DNA from: Roseomonas populi
GTDB lineage: Bacteria; Pseudomonadota; Alphaproteobacteria; Acetobacterales; Acetobacteraceae
DNA length: 64,000 bases
Reading direction: 5' to 3'
Assembly: GCF_024594815.1 (NCBI RefSeq)
Contig: NZ_JANJOU010000028.1
Span: forward strand, 1-64,000
Below are positions 9,287 through 16,815 of the stretch, piece after piece. The notes beneath the pieces are model-generated. The model saw only the letters and a list, made by a program, of their open reading frames with translations. It was not told the DNA's origin and did no database searches. The stretch's first letter is position 1. The number at the start of each line of letters is the position of its first letter. Position numbers and translations under genes: made by a program.

Positions 9287-10012
9287 ATGCTCAACGACGT
9301 CCGTCCGGAGGTCGGGTCATTCCCGGCTGCCTCGACGCCGCTTGTGGCGAGGTCTTCTCTCGAAGGGGTGCCCCCCCTGGCGGAGGAGCGAGAACACACC
9401 TCTAACGAGCACGACCGCGCATCGCGCCACGTGCTGCTGACGCGGATCGCCGGGTTGCTGAGCGTCCCGCTCCTCCCGGCTGTCGAAGCGGCGCAAGCTG
9501 CCGATCGGGCCGTCTTCCTCGTTCCAGGCGACACGATCGAGGTAACTCCGGGGCATGGCCTCGGCGCCCTCTCTCCTTCGCGGATCCTGGGCGGAATTCT
9601 CCCCGCCATGTTCGTGGGAACGAAGGCCATTGCCCATGGGCTGGTGGACCCGGCTGCGGCATGCCCGCCCGAGTGGTCCCACTGGATGGCCGAGGAGACA
9701 TCGGATTGCGTTCTGCGCGGCTACACGGCCTTCACGCGGAACGATGCTTTCAGGGCCGGGCGCCTGCTGCTCACCCACGGTCCGGCACGGTTGAAGGATG
9801 TATGCGGCAAGGCCGGGCTGAGCCAAGCCGTGGTGCGGAACGAGGCGGAACTCGCCGCTGCCCTGGCCCTGGAAGACCCAGATAGCCTCGCCCGCTGCGG
9901 CCTCGTGCTGGAGCAGGATCTCGTCGACGTTATCACTTACAGCGTCGGCAGCGCCCAGCTGCGCGGCGAACGGATCAGCTACTGGGGTCAGCAGAACCTG
10001 ACGAAGGACTGA
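9287..10012 (+). pseudogene. DUF3182 family protein, 3' truncated
   Basis: The 241-residue product matches the N-terminal two thirds of DUF3182 proteins, which have an ATP-grasp-like fold and unknown function. The diagnostic part is the stretch with EDPDSLARCGLVLEQDL and the VITYSVG strand. Family members are usually about 370 residues; here the match ends abruptly at QNLTKD, with a stop at 10010-10012. The IS3 inverted repeat begins about 50 bp later. The break is therefore not exactly at the IS end, which implies an earlier deletion or a lost adjacent element. The upstream gene is the LOV kinase, 95 bp away on the same strand. Product probably non-functional. Confidence 0.75.
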
Positions 10013-10132
10013 CCAGCCCCCATGAGGGGATCCGGCCGAAATCTTAGTGGATCCTGGTGTTGACCCTGTACCCGGAAGTGGTCCGGCTCATGGGAGAGCC
10101 GGCCGGCTTCTTCAGGGGCCGTTTGCGGCCGC

Positions 10133-10955
10133 CTAAGCAGCAAACTCGAGGGGCGTGAGGTGCCCCAGGGCACTGTGAGGCCGGGACGCGTTATAGTCCC
10201 TCCTCCAAGCCTCGATCTTGCTCCTGGCGTCCTCGAGCGACAAGAACCAATGGGTGTCCAGGCATTCGTCCCGGAGCCGTCCTTTGAAGGATTCGATGAA
10301 GCAGTTGTCCGTCGGCTTCCCTGGTCGGGAGAAGTCCAGCGTCACAGCATTCTCGTAGGCCCAGCGGTCCAGCACCTTCGAGACGAACTCCGGCCCATGG
10401 TCGACCCGGATCAACTGCGGCGCCCCGCGCTGCAATACGATCCTTTCGACGGTCTCGACTACGTGCTCACCGCGGATGCTGCCATCCACGACGACCGCCA
10501 GCGCCTCACGGGTGAAGTTGTCCACCAGCGTCAGCGCCCGGATCCGGCGTCCGTCGAACAGCGCATCCGACACGAAGTCCATCGACCAGTGCTGGTTCGG
10601 CCTCAGCGCTGCGTCGCGCTCCAATCGCCGCGCCGCCGTGACGTGCCGCCTCGGCCTCTTGCGCCGTAGGCTCAGCCCTTACAAGCGGTACAGCCGGTAG
10701 ACCCGCTTCCGGTTCACCCGCCACCCTTCCCGTCGCAGCAGCACGTGGATTCGCAAATAGCCATAGCGGACCCGGACGGCCGCGATCTCGCAGATCCGCA
10801 TCCGCGGGTGCGCCTGGCCGTCCCGGCGAGCGCGATAGCGCTGGGAGGAGCGGTGGAACCGCAGGGCCGCGCAGCCCCGCCGCTCGCTTACCCCGAACGC
10901 GTCCTGCACGTGGCGGACGAGTTCGCGCCGGCGGCCAGGCGTCAGAGTTTTTTTG
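10133..10955 (-). pseudogene. IS3 transposase OrfB (DDE domain) with in-frame stop
   Basis: The catalytic half of an IS3-family transposase. The DDE residues are visible: Asp in SMDFVSDALFDG, Asp in RVDHGPEFVS and Glu in CFIESFKGRLRDEC, followed by the usual RPHSALGHLTPLEF tail. The two open pieces (10679-10909 and 10133-10624) are in the same frame and are separated by a TAA at 10679-10681, where relatives read Leu-Glu-Gly (VYRLYRLEGL). A single GAA to TAA change explains it. It would be entered by -1 frameshifting from orfA. Confident as to family and lesion. Confidence 0.85.
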
Positions 10956-11208
10956 CCAACACGTCCTGCAGCATGGCCTTGTCGAGGCTGAGGTCGGCCA
11001 CGAGCCTTTTCAGCTTCGTGTTCTCCTCTTGGAGCTGCCGCAACTGCCGCAGCTCGGACGGGCCGAGGCCCCCGTACTTCTGCTTCCAGCGGAAGAAGGT
11101 CGCCTCGGACACCCCCATTTTGCGACAGACCTCGGCCACCGGCGTGCCCAACTCCGCCTGCTTCAGCGCGAAGGACACCTGCTCCTCTGTGTAGTGGCTC
11201 TTCCTCAT
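10942..11208 (-). CDS. IS3 transposase OrfA
   Basis: An 88-residue DNA-binding subunit of the IS3-type transposase: helix-turn-helix (TPVAEVCRKMGVSEATFFRW) followed by the leucine-zipper-like helix with LRQLRQLQEENTKLKRLV. Length is normal. It ends just after a run of seven A residues at which -1 frameshifting would join it to orfB. The gene is intact although its partner is not. Confidence 0.9.
   Translation of the reverse strand: MRKSHYTEEQVSFALKQAELGTPVAEVCRKMGVSEATFFRWKQKYGGLGPSELRQLRQLQEENTKLKRLVADLSLDKAMLQDVLAKKL
10949..10955 (-). promoter_or_regulatory. Programmed -1 frameshift slip site (A7)
   Basis: On the minus strand seven consecutive A residues precede the orfA stop. Shifting by -1 there continues the reading as KKTLTPGRRRELV, the normal IS3 OrfB entry. 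Confidence 0.65.
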
Positions 11209-11303
11209 CGGCGGGCCTCCATCCAGGTTAACAACCCTGCCGGAAGCCTCTCAGATCAGCCGGACCAGTTTCCAGGTTTGAGGTCAAGTCAGAACTCTGA
11301 GCC

Positions 11304-11939
11304 TCAGACCAGCTGGATCTTCTCGATCTCGGAGAAGCGCAGGGTCTCGCCGCCGATGTTGATGGTGCCGCTGAAGGTGGCTGGATTGCCTTGGGCGTCG
11401 GTGAAGCTCACCGTCGGCCCTTGAGGGCTGCTGCCAACATGCATCTGCAGGTTCACGTTGCCGTCCAGCGCCAGCGAGGACTGCAACTGGTGCAGGTTCA
11501 CGTTGTCCAGCTGCAGCGTGTCGGTCCCTGAGCCGCCCTCGAACCGGTCGCTCCCGTCACTTGGCGCCCAGATGAAGCTGTCGTTGCCCGCGCCGCCGTA
11601 GGCCACGTCCGCCGCGCCGTCACCCACGCCGCCGTCCAGGCTGTCGTTGCCTTCCCCGCCCTGGAGCTGATCCTGACCGGCGCCCCCGTTGAGGGTATCG
11701 TGGCCGTCGCCCCCAAAGAGCAGGTCGTTGCCGACGCCGCCGCTGATGAGGTCATTCCCGGCCTCGCCAAAGACTTGGTCGTTCCCGGCACCCGCAGCGA
11801 TGGTGTCGTTGCCAGAGCCGGAGAAGATGACGTCGTCCTGGCCGGTGCCGGTGACCATGTCGTTCCCCGCTCCCGTCTGTTGGAAGGCGCCGCCCACGAC
11901 CTTATCGAGGCTGTCCAGGGAGAGGGGCTTGGGCGGCAT
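11304..11939 (-). CDS. RTX (haemolysin-type calcium-binding repeat) protein with GG-type leader
   Basis: 211 residues. Residues 1-16 (MPPKPLSLDSLDKVVG and a second Gly) look like a double-glycine leader of the kind cleaved by peptidase-containing ABC exporters. Residues about 25-130 contain roughly ten glycine/aspartate nonapeptides (for example GAGNDQVFG, GGVGNDLLF, GGEGNDSLD), which bind calcium in a parallel beta-roll. The C-terminal 70 residues form a beta domain. It is normally secreted, but no type I exporter genes are adjacent. I start at the ATG at 11939 because the leader begins there; an in-frame ATG at 11975 is the alternative. It lies directly next to the right end of the IS3 element, which may have separated it from partners. 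Confidence 0.8.
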   Translation of the reverse strand: MPPKPLSLDSLDKVVGGAFQQTGAGNDMVTGTGQDDVIFSGSGNDTIAAGAGNDQVFGEAGNDLISGGVGNDLLFGGDGHDTLNGGAGQDQLQGGEGNDSLDGGVGDGAADVAYGGAGNDSFIWAPSDGSDRFEGGSGTDTLQLDNVNLHQLQSSLALDGNVNLQMHVGSSPQGPTVSFTDAQGNPATFSGTINIGGETLRFSEIEKIQLV

Positions 11940-12074
11940 GGCGGGGTTCCGGGACCGGGTTGGTTCCGAGACCATACCGGCCTGTCAGGATCTTTGACGA
12001 GGCGGGCCGCGCCGATTTCTGCGATCGGCTCCGCCTATGAAGAAGGCCTTCAGGCTTCCATACCAACCGGCCCC

Positions 12075-12281
12075 TTACGCCCTCTCCACCACCACCGACA
12101 CCGTGGGCGCCAACCGCGCCTCGCTGGCGACATCCTCACCGAGGTTTTGCCCCAGCACCTCCACTACGACGATCAAGCCATCCTCCGCGGCGGCCAGCAT
12201 CGCGACGTTCAGCGCCTGGGCTGCGGCGCGCACCCTCTCGGCGTGTTCCATGTCGCGGCGGTGCTCGGGCAGGAGATCCAT
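12075..12281 (-). CDS. Small hypothetical protein
   Basis: About 68 residues, helix then strand: HAERVRAAAQALNVAMLAAA followed by DGLIVVVEVLGQNL. No recognised family. The even spacing of hydrophobic residues and codon choice look genuine. The ATG at 12281 has no clear ribosome site; an internal Met (EHAER) is also possible. A diverged copy of its C-terminal part (SEAQLAPT versus SEARLAPT) is seen on the same strand near 13582-13626, so a paralogue once lay there. Function unknown. Confidence 0.5.
   Translation of the reverse strand: MDLLPEHRRDMEHAERVRAAAQALNVAMLAAAEDGLIVVVEVLGQNLGEDVASEARLAPTVSVVVERA
12101..12145. repeat. Copy 1 of a diverged 45-bp repeat (partner 13582-13626)
   Basis: The stretch beginning GGCGCCAACCGCGCCTCGCT recurs at 13587 as GGCGCCAACTGGGCCTCGCT. 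About two thirds of positions match over 45 bp. In copy 1 it encodes the tail of the small protein; in copy 2 the surrounding gene has decayed. Confidence 0.5.
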
Positions 12282-12449
12282 AGGGCAAGGATGGCATTCG
12301 CTAGATGGCACGTGGAAGGCGAAACTGCCGGCTCCTGCCGTCCGTTGAAGCCCTGTCGCGTGCGGGCGGCCCTGGAGGTGGGGCCAGCAATCCGGTCCCC
12401 CTGGGGTCGCTCCCCTTACGGCCAACCCGCCGCCTCTCTCCCCTGATGG

Positions 12450-12641
12450 TCAGCGTCGCTTCAGCGGCAGCGCCCCGTTCCGAACCATGATGACCACTAC
12501 GTCCAGCACGCTCAGGGCAGTCTCTATCGGGTCGCCGCGGAACACGACCGGATCAGGCCTCCACAGGGCCAGCTCACGCCCCGTGTCATCCAAGACGGCA
12601 AGGTCCCAACCGCCTCTCCGATAGAAGACCACAGCGCGCAA
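12450..12641 (-). CDS. Small hypothetical protein
   Basis: 63 residues from a TTG at 12641: RAVVFYRRGGWDLAVLDD forms a plausible beta hairpin, then LSVLDVVVIMVRNGALPL, a hydrophobic helix. Not a family I recognise. No ATG or GTG is available in frame upstream, and no clear ribosome site is seen, so it may be the 3' remnant of a longer gene. It lies in the accessory region among other tiny genes on the same strand. Confidence 0.4.
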   Translation of the reverse strand: MRAVVFYRRGGWDLAVLDDTGRELALWRPDPVVFRGDPIETALSVLDVVVIMVRNGALPLKRR

Positions 12642-12875
12642 CGCTTGGTCCTCATGAGCGAACTGGCGGGTGAGGTGAGGCCCTTGCGCGTGGTCGCCAT
12701 GGCAGTGGTCGCCCGGTCTATCCGGCGTGTCACGTCGGCCAGTTGCCGCGCCTCAGCACGAAGATCTCTGGATATCGCCTCGATCTCCTGTGCTCAGGCA
12801 GGAGGTATGGCGGTCCCCAACGATGCGCAACAACAACCTATGGTGTGACAGCCTGCGAACAGACGCGGTGCCAGC

Positions 12876-13156
12876 ATGACCGGCCGCGCCATTATAGCCG
12901 CCATCCTGGCCGACGGCGCCACCTACCGGGGGCTGGGGGAGACGCTGGGCCTCCAACCCGACGCCGCCAGAATGCGCGCCAAGCGCGCGGGGCTTCGGCC
13001 CCGCCACCGCAAGCGCCCCGCCAATCCGGAGACGGCGCGCGGGTGCGGATCGCGCGCGCCATGCTGGCGCAGGACTGCACTTGGGAGGCGATCGGGGAGC
13101 GGTTGGGCATGTCCCCGGCCGCCATCCGTATGATGGTAAGGAGGGCGAGGACGTGA
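12876..13156 (+). pseudogene. Helix-turn-helix protein, frameshifted
   Basis: The first 55 residues (MTGRAIIAAILADGATYRGL onwards) read as an HTH unit with a basic tail. The continuation is found in another frame from about 13045: VRIARAMLAQDCTWEAIGER then LGMSPAAIRMMVRRA, a second HTH-like unit. Reading both requires a one-base shift around 13040-13055 in the GCGCGCGGGTG run. The rejoined protein would be about 93 residues with two similar DNA-binding units. The stop overlaps a GTG start of the next frame (GTGA at 13153), suggesting a former operon. Sequencing error in the GC run is an alternative to a real lesion. Confidence 0.55.
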
Positions 13157-13360
13157 CCGGCTTCCTTCCCCTGTGGCTGGCCGCCCCGATCCTGGTTCTC
13201 TTCTCCGGAGCCACGGTGGTAACAATCGGCGCCGGATCGCGCGTCCCGCCATGGCTTCTTCAGCGGCGGTGCTCCTGGCGATCGGCACGATGCGTTGGGC
13301 AGCGCCCGGCTTCAGGAGATGGTGGCCGAGCTGGACGCCCTGGTGGAGCAGTACGGTTAA
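13153..13360 (+). pseudogene. Small membrane protein, probably frameshifted
   Basis: A GTG at 13153 overlaps the preceding stop. It opens VTGFLPLWLAAPILVLFSGA and continues as one transmembrane helix. The frame then turns into Arg/Trp-rich noise, while another frame shows a convincing coiled tail, ARLQEMVAELDALVEQYG, ending at a TAA at 13358. One TM helix plus a short coiled coil is a common small-protein architecture, so a lesion between about 13230 and 13300 is likely. Function unknown. Confidence 0.4.
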
Positions 13361-13380
13361 AGCGAGCAGGAGTGCAGGCG

Positions 13381-13587
13381 ATGTTCACGGTGAGGTGGAA
13401 GAGGGCGTCGGACGGAAAGGTGGTCCGAAGCGAGGAATACGACACCGCTGAGGAGGCGATCGCGGAAGCGCAGGATCCGCTTCTCATGGGGGAAGGCCAG
13501 GAGGTGAATGTGGCCGTGACAAACGAGAATGGAGCGGTGTTGTTCCCGCCGCCTTCCAGGGCTTCTCCACCTCCGCAAGAGCCGTAG
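13381..13587 (+). CDS. Small hypothetical protein
   Basis: 68 residues with AGGAG nine bases before the ATG at 13381. It begins MFTVRWKRASDGKVV, then SEEYDTAEEAIAEA, a beta hairpin followed by a helix, and ends in a Pro/Ser-rich tail. This resembles short DUF2188-like proteins only in outline. It follows the HTH and membrane-protein remnants on the same strand and may be the one intact member of that small operon. Confidence 0.6.
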   Translation: MFTVRWKRASDGKVVRSEEYDTAEEAIAEAQDPLLMGEGQEVNVAVTNENGAVLFPPPSRASPPPQEP

Positions 13588-13626
13588 GCGCCAACTGGGC
13601 CTCGCTGGCCGTGTCCTCGGCCAGAT
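13582..13626. repeat. Copy 2 of the diverged 45-bp repeat (partner 12101-12145)
   Basis: The minus strand here translates to EDTASEAQLAPT, matching EDVASEARLAPT of the small protein at 12075-12281. The surrounding frame is not a credible gene, so this is a degenerate paralogue end. Confidence 0.45.
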
Positions 13627-13628
13627 GC

Positions 13629-13910
13629 TCAATTGCTGACAGAAGAGGCGCGGTTGCCGAGAGGCGGGACGGAGTGATCCAACCAGCGCCCAGTCAGGGA
13701 GAGCCGACAGGTGTAGATCAGGATGCCTAAGTTGTCTCGCACATCCACGATGAACTCTCGGCTGCTCCCATCGGGGATGCCTTCCTGGGCGATCTCGGAC
13801 AGCAACTCCTGAGCTGCCTGACGCGCCGTCTCCCGGCTGGAGAGATCGGCGCCGACTTGGTCGCGCATGCACTCGATGCCATCAAACCTGTCAAAGTAGT
13901 ATTTGCTCAC
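13629..13910 (-). CDS. DUF6894 family protein
   Basis: 93 residues from a GTG at 13910. The opening MSKYYFDRFDGIECMRDQ followed by VGADL and ARQAAQELLSEIA is the family pattern: a hairpin, the xYYFDxxDG motif and one long helix. Such proteins are abundant, often in many copies, in Methylobacterium and relatives. Function unknown. It is 24 bp downstream of the XRE gene stop on the same strand, so probably co-transcribed with it. Confidence 0.75.
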   Translation of the reverse strand: MSKYYFDRFDGIECMRDQVGADLSSRETARQAAQELLSEIAQEGIPDGSSREFIVDVRDNLGILIYTCRLSLTGRWLDHSVPPLGNRASSVSN

Positions 13911-13933
13911 GGCTTCGATGTCCTCTGGACCGC

Positions 13934-14389
13934 TTACCCAGCCATCATCTTGGCCACTGCGATCAGGGCGCTGCGACGCTTCGGATCGGTGATCGTGCAG
14001 AAGACCTGAAGCAACTCAGCGATGTCGTCGCCGGCGCTGGACTGGAGGTCTGGTGCGGGCGGCGGCACATTCTCGTTGGCTCCGGCCGTGATCAGCACGT
14101 CCGGGCGGATCTCCAACGCGCTCGCGATGCTGATGAGCCTGCTGGCTGCGATCCGGGTGGTGCCCATCTCATAGCGATGCAGCTGGGCGCCGGTGACGCC
14201 CACCATCCTCGCGAGCGCCTTCTGCGTCATCCTTTGTGCCTGGCGGAGATCTCGGATCTCTCGTCCGACGGCTGCGTCCGACGATGTCGGGGAGCGGTGA
14301 TTTGCCTCTGCTGGACCATCACGCCGCTGGCTTTCAAGGCTCTTGGGCGACATGCCCATGTGCTCAGCCTGCCCGGCACTCTTGGCCAT
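13934..14389 (-). CDS. XRE-family transcriptional regulator
   Basis: About 151 residues. The helix-turn-helix is REIRDLRQAQRMTQKALARM then VGVTGAQLHRYEMGTTRIA, with a helical tail for dimerisation. The start is uncertain: ATGs at 14389 and 14359 both precede the HTH, and the frame continues to 14527. A perfect palindrome lies 67-81 bp upstream of the 14389 start and could be its own operator. It sits in the lowest-GC stretch of the window. A DUF6894 gene follows in the same direction. Confidence 0.72.
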   Translation of the reverse strand: MAKSAGQAEHMGMSPKSLESQRRDGPAEANHRSPTSSDAAVGREIRDLRQAQRMTQKALARMVGVTGAQLHRYEMGTTRIAASRLISIASALEIRPDVLITAGANENVPPPAPDLQSSAGDDIAELLQVFCTITDPKRRSALIAVAKMMAG

Positions 14390-14455
14390 GATCCTGGTGC
14401 TGGGAGGGACTGACAGGTCCGCAGCCTTTACCGAAGATACTTCATCACCCTGGCT

Positions 14456-14470
14456 GATTTTAAAAATCAA
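14456..14470. promoter_or_regulatory. AT-rich palindrome upstream of XRE gene
   Basis: TGATTTT-A-AAAATCA is a perfect 7-bp inverted repeat around one base, in a locally AT-rich patch upstream of the XRE regulator on the minus strand. Candidate autoregulatory operator; if the longer reading frame is used, it would be inside the gene instead. Confidence 0.45.
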
Positions 14471-14640
14471 GAGACGATCCAATCCGCAATAGAATGGGGC
14501 GTAGCGCTCAGTAGTGCTGCCGAACACCCCCCATATTGCACATCGACAGTTCAGAACCAGTATCTCCGGATACCAGAGTTGTGGGATATTTTATTTCTCT
14601 CTGGTGAAACTTGTTCGACAAAGCATGGAACCATGCTCGT

Positions 14641-14862
14641 TCAGAGCTGATGCTGGATCCAGGCCGTAAAGGCAGGCACCCGCCCCGAGGCCAGCAGCCG
14701 GCAACCACCGCCCCATTGCTGCCGCATTCGAACTAGATCGAACTTCGCCAGCGCCGCCTGCCACGGAGGGAGGCGCGCCGGGCGGTGGCGTTCTAAGCAA
14801 TCAGCTGGCAGGTGTAGTTCCAGGAGCCCTGTCGTTGGCAGCACTCCACCGGAGCTGCTCAT
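14641..14862 (-). CDS. Small hypothetical protein
   Basis: 73 residues. The amphipathic part LPPWQAALAKFDLVRMRQQW then LLASGRVPAFTAWIQHQL looks like real protein sequence, with regularly spaced aromatic residues. No recognised family and no clear ribosome site before the ATG at 14862. It may be a fragment. Confidence 0.35.
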   Translation of the reverse strand: MSSSGGVLPTTGLLELHLPADCLERHRPARLPPWQAALAKFDLVRMRQQWGGGCRLLASGRVPAFTAWIQHQL

Positions 14863-14937
14863 CCAAGAGCCGCCACCATGGCGAGGATGGTGAAAACCAG
14901 GAATAGGTGAGAAAGGTAACGAGACAGCGGCGCTCGT

Positions 14938-15708
14938 TCAGCATCTCGTCAAGCCGTGACGGGCGGTTCTGCGTTCAAAGCCCAGATCAGCCCTGCATAA
15001 GGCTGCCGGTCCATGTGCCGAGGCGGTATCGAAGAGGCAAAGCGGAATCTGGACGGTGTCGTGGTTCTGCGCCGGATCCTGGGCAGGATGGCGGCGTAGG
15101 GCGGCGCTGCCGACCCAAAAAAAGGCGACGCCCAAGGGCGCCGCCGAGTTTGGGGAGGAAACGTCCAAGAAGACAGGCAAGTCGTGCCTGCCAAAGACGA
15201 GCATACGGCACCGCACCCCGCCCACAAGTAACATGCTGCGGCGCAGCATTTGGTAGGCCGGTGCTACCCTCGTGTTGAGGATCAGATCCAGGTAGTCGCT
15301 GTAGAGCGGCATCCCGGTCGCCAACAGTTTCGCGATCCGCTGGATGATGGGCCAATTCTACTCCGAGATCTCCAGCGCTGGCGCCTTGGCGCGGTTCTCC
15401 AGCCCCGCACCGAAGCGCCGCTCCAGCTCGTGGCTCCAGTGGACATCGCAGCCCTGGCCATAGGGCTCGCTGTATCCAGCATCCGGGTTGGGGCCGGCGG
15501 GGAGCAGGCCTCGCCCCTTCGCCTCCAGCACCGCCGCCTGCCCGCCCGCCGAGTATATGGCGGGTTGCTGCGCTTCCTTCCGGGTGCGGGGATCCTCGCC
15601 GGGGAACAGGCACTGTGCCTGGAGGGGCGGCCCCATGTGGACTCTGACCCAACTGGGCGGCATGCCGAACACCCGCCAGCCCAGCACCGCGTGCCCAGCT
15701 TCGTACAC
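14938..15708 (-). pseudogene. M41-like zinc peptidase-related protein, decayed
   Basis: The frame begins VYEAGHAVLGWRVFG, which corresponds to the HEAGHAV zinc-binding helix of M41/FtsH-like peptidases, but the first His is Tyr (CAC to TAC). A TAG at 15358-15360 then interrupts the same frame. Beyond it the reading resumes as NWPIIQRIAKLLATGMPLYS, which matches the usual C-terminal helix of such proteins (x-HWPAIxxLAxALL). There is also no start: a TGA lies five codons before the GTG at 15706-15708. Missing zinc ligand, missing 5' end and a nonsense codon all argue for a dead gene. The exact 3' end is unclear. Confidence 0.6.
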
Positions 15709-15821
15709 ACACGTCCAGGCCCATCAGGTCACGCCACCCCGCGCCCGTGTGCCGGCGTTGTCAGCCGCCACGCTACACGCCGCTCATCGGCATGATATGC
15801 GACCAGCCCCTGCGCCTCGCC

Positions 15822-16175
15822 CTACTCGATGCGCCCCAGCGCCAGGCCGAGCAGGCGGCAGGCCTCCGCAATGCGGCGCCCGCCCTCGGCCGCCTCGCCC
15901 TCCAGCAACACCTCCACCACCAGCTTCGCGCGCCGCCCCTCGACCGGTGGCGCCGTACTTGCCGTGGTGTAGTGGTCGGAGAGCATCCGCAGCAGGTTCA
16001 CCACCTCGGGGTCCGGCAGCTCCACCTGATAGACGCCGCCGCTCCACTTTAGCACCCGGCCCGGGTGGCACCGGCCGCAGTCTAGGATCGTGACTTCGGC
16101 GCGGGCGTCGGTGGTGGGCTTCAGGGCGAGAAAGGACAGGCGCAGGTCAGGAGGCAGGCGGCTCCGGCAACCCAT
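15822..16175 (-). CDS. Hypothetical protein
   Basis: 117 residues, no recognised domain. RLSFLALKPTTDARAEVTIL, then CGRCHPGRVLKW (a CxxCH-like motif, probably not haem because there is no export signal), then a long helix with GRRIAEACRLLGLAL. Codon usage looks genuine. It overlaps the upstream small gene by 29 bp in another frame, as in a tight operon. The ATG at 16175 has no strong ribosome site. Confidence 0.55.
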   Translation of the reverse strand: MGCRSRLPPDLRLSFLALKPTTDARAEVTILDCGRCHPGRVLKWSGGVYQVELPDPEVVNLLRMLSDHYTTASTAPPVEGRRAKLVVEVLLEGEAAEGGRRIAEACRLLGLALGRIE

Positions 16176-16353
16176 CCGGCATACGCCCCGTCACCTCTGC
16201 CACAGCGCGGGCGTTCGACAGCACCAAGCGCCGGCCTTCGCGGTCGAGCCCTTCCCAGAGCCGCACCAGCTCGTCCCGGCCGGCGTCAGCCCGCAATGGC
16301 GACGGTGGCGAGGGCCGAAGCTGGAGGCGCATGCGAGGGGGCGAATCGGACAT
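16147..16353 (-). CDS. Small hypothetical protein
   Basis: 68 residues: a Pro/Arg-rich start (MSDSPPRMRLQLRPSPP), then one helix DELVRLWEGLDREGRRLVL followed by ARAVAEVTGR. The helix resembles short accessory proteins often found beside phage-type regulators. Its stop lies inside the next gene of the same strand. Function unknown. Confidence 0.5.
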   Translation of the reverse strand: MSDSPPRMRLQLRPSPPSPLRADAGRDELVRLWEGLDREGRRLVLSNARAVAEVTGRMPDGLPEPPAS

Positions 16354-16590
16354 TGCTATGCAAGGGTAGGCCAAACAAGAACATTGCGGTAACACGGGTG
16401 GGAGAGCGCCCCACCTGGGACGGCGAGGCGGTGACGGCTCTGGCCCTCTCGGCGAAACGGCCGTTAGCGCTCCCGCGCATGTGCAATCGTTACAGGCCCA
16501 GGACCAATTCCTTCCGCGCGTCCCGCGGCAGAGCACTCCAGGTCTTCAGCAACTCCATCCGGCCGAATGTGCCGAGGCAGCGTTCGATAA

Positions 16591-16797
16591 TTATGAAGCT
16601 GCCGCAGGCGACGATTTCCACACCTCCGCCCCCGATAGGTCCGCAACGGTGAAGACTGTTGTCCGGGGTGAATCCTGGGCGGCCAACTTTTGTGCCTGCT
16701 TCAGCCCCGCAGCTACCGCTTGATCGAGAGTGGCGAAGTCGCTGACCTTCGTTCCGTCCTGCTTAAGCGTGAAATCGCCACCTGCCGCGATACTCAT
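16591..16797 (-). CDS. Small hypothetical protein
   Basis: 68 residues with an excellent ribosome site (AAGGAGGGAG, five bases before the ATG at 16797). The sequence runs GGDFTLKQDGTKVSDFATLD then QAVAAGLKQAQKLAAQ, a hairpin, one helix and a strand TTVFTVADLSG. The layout recalls the small protein at 13381-13587. Unknown function; gene call is firm because of the ribosome site. Confidence 0.65.
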   Translation of the reverse strand: MSIAAGGDFTLKQDGTKVSDFATLDQAVAAGLKQAQKLAAQDSPRTTVFTVADLSGAEVWKSSPAAAS

Positions 16798-16815
16798 GGA
16801 CTCCCTCCTTCTGAT

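Larger units (their letters stand above)
10060..11287. mobile_element. IS3-family element (about 1.23 kb), inactivated
   Basis: Imperfect terminal inverted repeats: left TTGACCCTGTACCCGGAA then GTGGTCCGG, and right, read inward, TTGACCTCAAACCTGGAAAC then TGGTCCGG. Between them are orfA and orfB of an IS3-family transposase on the minus strand. I cannot find a convincing target-site duplication, so the outer limits are good to a few bases only. orfB has an in-frame stop, so the copy should be immobile unless helped by another copy. Confidence 0.8.

Noticed and set aside
15822-16175. CGRCH in a small protein as a haem c site
   Set aside because: No signal peptide or other cytochrome features; cytoplasmic proteins do not receive haem c.
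16481-16600. MCNRYRPRTNS, resembling the start of a SRAP (HMCES/YedK) protein
   Set aside because: Only about ten codons match and the rest of the frame is unlike SRAP. Too short to call even as a remnant.
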